DNA from: Tubiluchus corallicola
Taxonomy: Eukaryota; Priapulida; Priapulimorpha; Priapulimorphida; Tubiluchidae
Direction: 5' to 3'
Assembly: GCA_030141605.1 (NCBI GenBank)
Contig: JAQGDQ010000044.1
Coordinates: 116,501-180,500, forward strand
DNA: 64,000 nt
Shown: positions 57,888-64,000 of the stretch, piece after piece
Layout: every line of letters starts with the position of its first letter
Position numbering within the stretch: the stretch's first letter is position 1
Notes under the pieces: generated by a model
What the model was told of the DNA's origin: nothing
Databases searched by the model: none
Seen by the model: the letters and a program-made list of their open reading frames with translations, nothing else
Made by a program: the position numbers and the translations under genes

Positions 57888-58364
57888 ACTATGCAACTAA
57901 TGCATTATATAAGAATGACTTTAGTCGCGCAATCCTACAACCCGACAGACTGGCAATCAGCCGAGCGGCTTATCGAATCATGCAACTTAGTGCTACGTAA
58001 CATTGGCATACTGCTGGCTGCTGGGTTACATAGAGCGTGAAACTTTCTGCACATGAGTAAAATTATTACCTTAATTTACATGAAAATTCATCTTCGCTTT
58101 ATTAAATCATAAATTTACGGAAAATTTTACACCGTTCCCATAAACGCCATAATTGGACTTTTCAAATGGCGCGTCTAAACTAGTTTGTTTGGTAAATATT
58201 AAAAAAGTTATTCAAAAAAAGTTTCATTGTGGCATTAAAATTTAGTAATTAATTGCATCAATTCCTAGAGACAGCTTGACAATTAATATTGTCATTGAGT
58301 TGTAAAATATCGTAGGACTCACACTAATACTTAGTTTACAGTCTGAACACCTACGATTTCAGTT

Positions 58365-58425
58365 CCGGGTTCAGTAGAATATAGAATTCTTGGATTCAAT
58401 TCCCGGTTCCTACGTCAGGTCTTTT
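58365..58425 (+). repeat. tRNA B-box-like sequence
   Basis: TTGGATTCAATTCCCGG resembles a Pol III B-box. No full tRNA fold is seen; a SINE scrap is possible. Confidence 0.25.
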
Positions 58426-58634
58426 TCTCTTATGAAGTGTTGGTGATGATTTCAGGCAGTAAAAACACTAAATTTCATATCTAATATCTTGCTGCCACAA
58501 TCTTCTAATTAGCTGCAGATATGATTGCAGAATTCTCAGTGAACTGCTGCTGTTAGGCAAAAACGCACCTCCGTCCCAACGCTATGAATTATTACGAAAT
58601 TCATTGTTTAAAGCTAGATGGCTTATGTTGTTGT

Positions 58635-58765
58635 CATTGCAATTGTCGCTGTCATTATCATTGTCATTTTCATTGTTATTGTTATTGTCAATGTCATTGT
58701 CATTGTCATTGTCACTGTCATTGTCATTGTCGTTATCACTGTCACTGTCATTATCATTATCTAGT
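58635..58765. repeat. (TTGTCA)n hexanucleotide array
   Basis: About 20 imperfect TTGTCA units with TTATCA, CTGTCA and TTGTTA variants. The Asp/Asn-rich minus-strand frame is an artefact. Confidence 0.93.
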
Positions 58766-59524
58766 GATATCATTGTCGTTATTGTATGTATGGTACTTTA
58801 CGTACTGAACTAACAGTAAAATTCGAAATTCAGTAATACCTGCACATCCCTTCGCGAAACCCGTATGGTTGATGAAAATGCCACTCGTGCATGTTCTGAA
58901 TATTGCAAATAAATAAATAATTTCTTCTAGGCTGTGAGGAAATTAAAGACAGACGTAGGACGCTAATTATTGATTTTTCTGGTTGGTAGCTGCTCAAAAA
59001 ATCAATAATATTTAAAGCGGCGTGTGCTTTTGATTCGGTTGTTGGTCCACTGCTGCCCACAGCACACGCAAACTAACGAGGAAGGAGTGTTTTTCTAACT
59101 TACGATTTGGCTGTGGTTTCATTAGTGTGTGTGTCCTGTAGATGTTTTGATTCCTGGTTTTCCTGTAGCTTTCGCGGGAAAAGGATTTTTGGATTCTTCT
59201 GGGATAAGGTTTCCTTGAAGTACCTACGGCGATTGAGTTTTAACGAAACCGAAGACAAAATAAATAAGACAAGGAAGGGCATATTTTTCTTACGTTCAAT
59301 TTGAATATAAAGTTTCACGTTTGTCCTTCTGTTCTTTGGTGTTTATGCGATGTATTCTTCGCCTAAAGAAATATGTTAAACTAGGTGCAGTCTTGGTAGT
59401 ATGTCATAACCTTTGACCGGTGTTGGTAAAAATTTCACTGGTAAACCTGGCACAGGAAAAGAGCACAAATAGAAACATGGAGAAATGGCACACTTACATA
59501 ATATGAGTTTAGAGATAGGGGTGG
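58766..59524. other. Intergenic, no supported gene
   Basis: A minus-strand frame (59060-58830) begins MGSSGPTTESKAHAALNII and could be a first exon, but no donor with a partner exon could be identified. Confidence 0.3.
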
Positions 59525-59963
59525 GATAATTGTTTTAGTTATTTTCACCTCTGCCAAGCAAATTATGCTCCAACGCTGTTTGTTTGTTTGGTTGGTTGGT
59601 TGATTAGTTGATTGGTTGTTTTTGTCTATTACAGCAGTAAGCCTAATACGCAAAAAACCCCTTAACGGGTTTCCACGAAACTTTGACGAGAAACTGGGTA
59701 GGAAACAAAAAAAGATGCATTTCAGAACAGATGCCTGGACAATAACAGAGTTGAAAACTGCCAAAATCGGCGCTTTCGGCCATTTTTTTTCTTTAAGACT
59801 TAAACGCAAAAAACCCTTTAACGGGTTTCCACGAAACTTTGACGAGAAACTGGGTAGGAAACAAAAAAAGATGCATTATAAAACAGATGCCTGGACAATA
59901 ACAGAGTTGAAAACTGCCAAAATCGGCGTTTTCGGCCAGTTTTTTTCTTCAAGACTTGAGTAA
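59525..59963 (+). repeat. Repeat with GTTTG run and two 156-bp tandem units encoding a 52-residue motif
   Basis: A leader TTTTCACCTCTGCCAAGCAA, a GTTTG/GTTGG/GATTG run (59577-59620) and then two tandem 156-bp units (59649-59804, 59805-59960) form one block. One frame stays open through both units: each reads RKKP-NGFPRNFDEKLGR, KQKKMH, then TDAWTITELKTAKIG-FG-FFS, ending in a stop at 59961. The layout (CACCTC-CCAAG, GTTTGTTTG, ACGCAAAAA, ACGG-TTT-CACGAAA) resembles a repeat I recall from many animal genomes. Whether it is translated is unknown. Confidence 0.7.
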
Positions 59964-61019
59964 TTACGTATATATATTAACCAAACACCATATACAAAAA
60001 ATTCGTGAAGCACTTCATGGACTTCTCAGAGGACGTTGTCATAATTCTTTTGTAAAAGGAAGACTTGGCTAGATGACATTGTAATTAATTCTTTTTTTAT
60101 TATCTCCACCAAGACAAATAACTGCGAATTAGTTCCAGGTTCAATTTTAAGAAACTCTTGTTTGGAAAACTGAGTAACGCTGTCTACAACCTTGAATTAT
60201 GCATGTATGTAGCCCTACGTAAAACCTGACTTCGTATGTAATTACGTATATTTGTCAGGCTATTATTCAATCGCAAGCTAGTTAAAGCAATGTAGACAAA
60301 CACTGTGTGGAATGTTCGTACATTATTGATTATCAATCTGTTTAATGAACAAAATATTTTGTGAGTCTTTGCTAGTCTATAATACTTCTTATAATGCAGC
60401 CATATTTTTGTATGTTCACTTATTTATCTTTGTTTCATATTTTTTGATCAAAAGAATCAGACGAACATGATTAGCATTTTGCTTCCTACTGAACGCATTC
60501 TAGATTGATTATAGAAATTATGCTCATCAAAATAACATTTTTCCACTTTTCCATTTGCACCATTTTTTCCAGTGACATTTTTACCTGTGCCGTTTTTACC
60601 TACATTCACTATAACCGGTTAGCGGTATACGAATCGAATACTGTGATTTGACAATATGTTATTCTGTATTACATGGAAAAAGTGCTGTAGATAAATACGT
60701 TTTTTTAGAAAAGCACATTTATCTCATGTGACCAAAGGTCACGACTTGAAGTTACAGCCCCCTCACTGTTGATTGTTCTAAAAAAAATTCAAGCAGCATA
60801 TATAAATTCTGAAGTCAACTCCCTGGTGCTGTCGGCGGAGCCCCCTTGGTCTGTGCTCAGACTAAAATGTTTAAAATATGCAATTCTTAAACAATAATCT
60901 GTTTTCTAACAGGCACCTGCAAGTTCTTTGTGCTTTTGTCCGTAATTTTTATCACTAGCCTTTTCTCTGTATTGTATATACGTTTTATCCTATTTACATA
61001 TTTTATGCTTTCTTGTAGA
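59964..61019. other. Intergenic, no gene seen
   Basis: TTATCTCCACCAAGACAAAT at 60100-60120 looks like the beginning of another copy of the repeat at 59525. Otherwise unremarkable. Confidence 0.35.
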
Positions 61020-61195
61020 TATATCTGCTGCTACTGCCGCTATCGCTACTACTATTGCTGCTACTGCCTATTACTGCTACTACTGCTACTACTGCTACTA
61101 TTACTGCTACTGCTACTACTGCTGCTGCTGCTGCTGCTGCTACAGCAACTACTACTGCTACTGCTACTGCTATTACTACTACTAGTACTACGATA
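61020..61195. repeat. (CTACTG)n/(CTG)n trinucleotide array
   Basis: CTACTGCTA units with a pure GCT block (61121-61141). Leu-, Thr/Ala- and Val/Ala-rich frames over it are artefacts. Confidence 0.94.
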
Positions 61196-61479
61196 AAGTC
61201 ATTCATCGTAAATTGTAATTATTTTTATCGTGTCTGGAATACAGGTTTTGAAGCTTAGTTTAGGAGCAGGTGCTCTCTTGAATCCCTGCGGATATCTATG
61301 CCATACTGGATGTCAGAGGACATTATTAAAACAATAAGAAGAGCGAAAAAGAGAAAAGTGGCTGTAAAGCTGATGAAAACGCATGGGCTTAATTACGACA
61401 TTGTCTAGTACTGGGAAGTCTTCATGTGCCGCCATGACAACACAAATGCAGGTTGTGCAAAGAGGAAAGTGACTAGGAA

Positions 61480-61660
61480 CAGGATAGCAGAGAGTGAGGA
61501 CAAAAAGAAGAAATGAAGAAGAAGAAAGAGGATGGGAAAAAGAGAAAGAGAGTAGAGCAGAAGTGGAAAGAAGGTGAGGAAGAAGAGAAAGAAATGACAA
61601 TGAGCAAGTAAGAGAAAAAGGAAAGACAGCGGCGGAAACACAGAGGAGGAAAAAAAGTGA
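61480..61660. repeat. Purine-rich tract
   Basis: A GA-rich run on the plus strand (GAAGAAGAAGAAAGAGGATG and similar), shorter and less regular than the tract at 39885. Frames on the minus strand are artefacts. Confidence 0.8.
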
Positions 61661-62753
61661 TTTACTGATCAAAAAAAAATTTACTGATCCCGCAATTACA
61701 CGATATCTACGCAATTATATACTACAGGCAAAAAAGATAAATTATCCAGCGATGCTTAGCATCAGAATATGCTTAACTATAATTTCTATATAACAAGATC
61801 CTCCACTGTCTTCTATGTCAGAAGTGTAAGCCACTTCGCTTTCAGATAAAGTTTTAATTAGTGAAATTGTACTTTTAACTAATGAATTTAATTAATGACT
61901 GTGTACTATTTGAGACACAGACGAACAGAGGCAAAGACAGAGACAGATCTCTTACTTTTTGCTAGGTCATCTATTAGTAATGCTCACTGCATCAGGTAAA
62001 CTGATTTTACAGCACATTCGAGCGCATTATCGAAGGTTTAAATTGTCCAAACACTTTCCTTGATTCGTTTATTCCCAGAAGTGGTAATGAAATTAAAAAC
62101 GGAAAGGAGAATGTCGGTTATCCAGAGTTTATTCCGCGATCAAGCAAAATCACCTCTTGTTTTCTTGTCACAGTGATGATCTATATGTCATTGTTAGGTA
62201 CTGTAAAGAAGCTTTTTTGTTTATATAACATTCGCGCAAGGTTTAGAATTTTTTTAAAATTCTTTCGTTTGTAAATAATTTCGAGTTGACTGTCGCTGTT
62301 GTTTTCGAATCTTTCCCTCGTTGTTTTTTCTTGTTTTCATAAAATGACTAATATGTCATGTTAGTAAAACTGCATACGAATATTCGATCGAGTTCATATG
62401 AGCGCACCCTTAGGTATTTGATAAACTTTAGTATCCGATTTGACCTTTGACAACAACTATCCTGAAATAATTTAGTTTAAATTCAACCTTAATGAATATG
62501 ATACATCGCATGTAAAAATTTAAACGATAACTTATAATTGTACTAAGCCACAACTCATTAAACTAATAACTAATAAAAATTAAATTGAAATAAATTATCA
62601 TTTATAAAGACTTGCACGTGTCTTATAGAGTAATAATAATAATATTTTCAAACTGCTTGTTTGTTTGCATTGCTTCTTTATTATCAATTCCCTACAATTT
62701 GAATTGAAGACGGTAAAAAAAAATCAATCATGTGTATTATTGATTTTTTTCAA
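61661..62753. other. Intergenic, no gene seen
   Basis: No repeat boundary or exon is supported. Confidence 0.35.
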
Positions 62754-62932
62754 AAAATAGAATAAATTATTACATAATTAGTTTCTAAAATTAATTTAGC
62801 TCTTAATTACTAACCCTGTATTTCTATTTAATCTTGTAATTCTTATTTCACTGTATTATTTTCATTTTACTACTGCATTTGTATTTTATACGGTCTTAGT
62901 TACTCGAAAAAAATTGAATTGAGATGAATTAT
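62754..62932 (+). mobile_element. LINE 3'-end relic, copy 2
   Basis: Partner of 41622-41804, with the same order of phrases (TTACATAATTAGTTTCTAAA, TTTAGCTC, CTGTATTTCTATTTAATCTTG in two parts, CGGTCTTAGTTAC) and an ATTGAATTGAGATGAATT tail. Confidence 0.65.
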
Positions 62933-64000
62933 TAGTGGAAAGAAGGAGAGCGACTAGTCGTGAAGCACTCACGAGGCCCTAGTGGCCTTATAAAATCACT
63001 TTACAACTTTACGTGAACCTGAGGAAGATTCTAGATCTTCGGGATTGTTTATCAGTGGAATTAAAAGTATCTTAAAGTACTTTTATTCCACGCCTTAACT
63101 AAAAAGTAAAGGCATTTGACAAGGCGCTATAGTTCTAGTTTTAAAGGGTTTCGCACAAACATACATATAGGCTTATATTTAGGAAAAGTAATTCACTATT
63201 GTTACTTCCGACTAAATATTTATATTTTTCTTTGCTTCATAACTTGTAAAAATTGGACAAAGCCGAGATTGTTATTAGCAAGAATAAATTACGCAACATG
63301 GTAATCAGGTTTTCTATTTGTGAAGTTATCAGAACGTGAATTGTTGATGATGAAGTTTTGTTTTTTCAATTGGCAAACTCTCAATTCTTGCTGGCATGGA
63401 CATCGTATTTCATGAAAGTGTGAAAATTTTAGCTGATTGAGGCAAGGCTTAAAGTGCCTGCTGATTGGACTGAACGAGTTCTATTGAGTTAGGCCGCTTA
63501 AATTATTAATGCCACTTCTCAATTATTAGACTTGTTGGTAAGATGCCTGTGAAAAGTCACTATTCCACAATAGCGGTAATCTTCGCTGACTAGCTTGTTG
63601 ATTGTTTGAAATTGCTTTGATCACTTCTGTAAAATCAGAAATCAAAGCGAGTGAATCTTCTTGCAGGCTGACTCATTTTTTACGGCTGTAAAGCGACGTT
63701 CAGTAAAGATCCTATCTCTCTTACTCATCTGACTTTCACAGGCTAGCTTTTCATAGAACCCATAAAGAGCTTGTTAAGGTTTTTCTCTTGTTTCAAGCAC
63801 CTGCAAACGGGAACTATTTCTAAAACCTATTCCTATAAGTTTCATTGTAATGGGTTTCTTATAGGTTCCCATTCGCATGGACACACCCACAAATCATTCA
63901 AAATCATTTCAAAGACGATACTCTGAATAAGCAGGAGTGCCTCGCACATATTCGGATGCTTATAATCTTTCTTAGTAAGAAAAATGGCTAGAAACAATAG
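62933..64000. other. Intergenic, no gene seen
   Basis: A short palindromic stretch near 63060-63085 (AAAGTA-CTT-AAAGTACTTTT) is the only structure noted. No exon is supported up to the window end. Confidence 0.35.

Noticed and set aside
58582-58813. Asp/Asn-rich and Ser/Leu-rich frames
   Set aside because: Artefacts of the TTGTCA array.
61003-61258. Poly-Leu and Val/Ala frames
   Set aside because: Artefacts of the CTACTG array.

Overview
This window is nuclear DNA of a multicellular animal, most likely an aquatic invertebrate; the taxon cannot be fixed from the sequence. It is AT-rich and gene-poor, its genes are split by GT-AG introns of about 0.5 to 8 kb, and it is full of microsatellites, minisatellites, fold-back elements and decayed LINE fragments. 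There are no bacterial operons, no CRISPR array and no recognisable rRNA gene or intact tRNA gene.

Two conserved genes can be reconstructed exon by exon, and they stand head to head around about 14.4-15.1 kb. On the minus strand (14440 down to 1634) lie the first four coding exons of a harmonin (USH1C-like) scaffold gene: the complete N-terminal harmonin domain and the first strand and carboxylate-binding loop of PDZ1. The rest of the gene runs off the left edge. On the plus strand (19140-24920) is a complete six-exon TMEM248-like gene encoding 289 residues. The space between them holds a shared upstream region with a CCAAT box and probable untranslated exons of the TMEM248-like gene.

The introns of both genes carry repeats. 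Harmonin intron 2 holds a pentanucleotide array, a hAT-like MITE relic, degenerate tRNA-like sequences, a Penelope-type hammerhead-like motif and a 70-bp satellite with higher-order structure. TMEM248 intron 4 holds a MITE of the same hAT-like family with a second inverted-repeat element nested inside it.

From 25 kb to the right edge I find no securely identified host gene. This part contains the best-preserved hAT-like MITE (30526-30879, near-matching 8-bp target duplication), a pair of TAGGCGTACG-ended MITEs (37392 and 51632), a decayed LINE reverse transcriptase (38470-39897), further LINE C-terminal scraps, a 390-bp tandem duplication of a LINE 3' end, several long simple repeats, and a 52-residue tandem repeat unit at 59649-59960. 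Weak host-gene candidates are a signal-peptide-like first exon at 33543, a terminal exon with poly(A) signal at 47960-48191, and a minus-strand exon-like ORF at 48740-48916.

The observations most worth a second look are the hammerhead-ribozyme-like core inside a perfect 31-bp inverted repeat (53151-53275), the nested MITE, the higher-order 70-bp satellite, and the divergently arranged gene pair.
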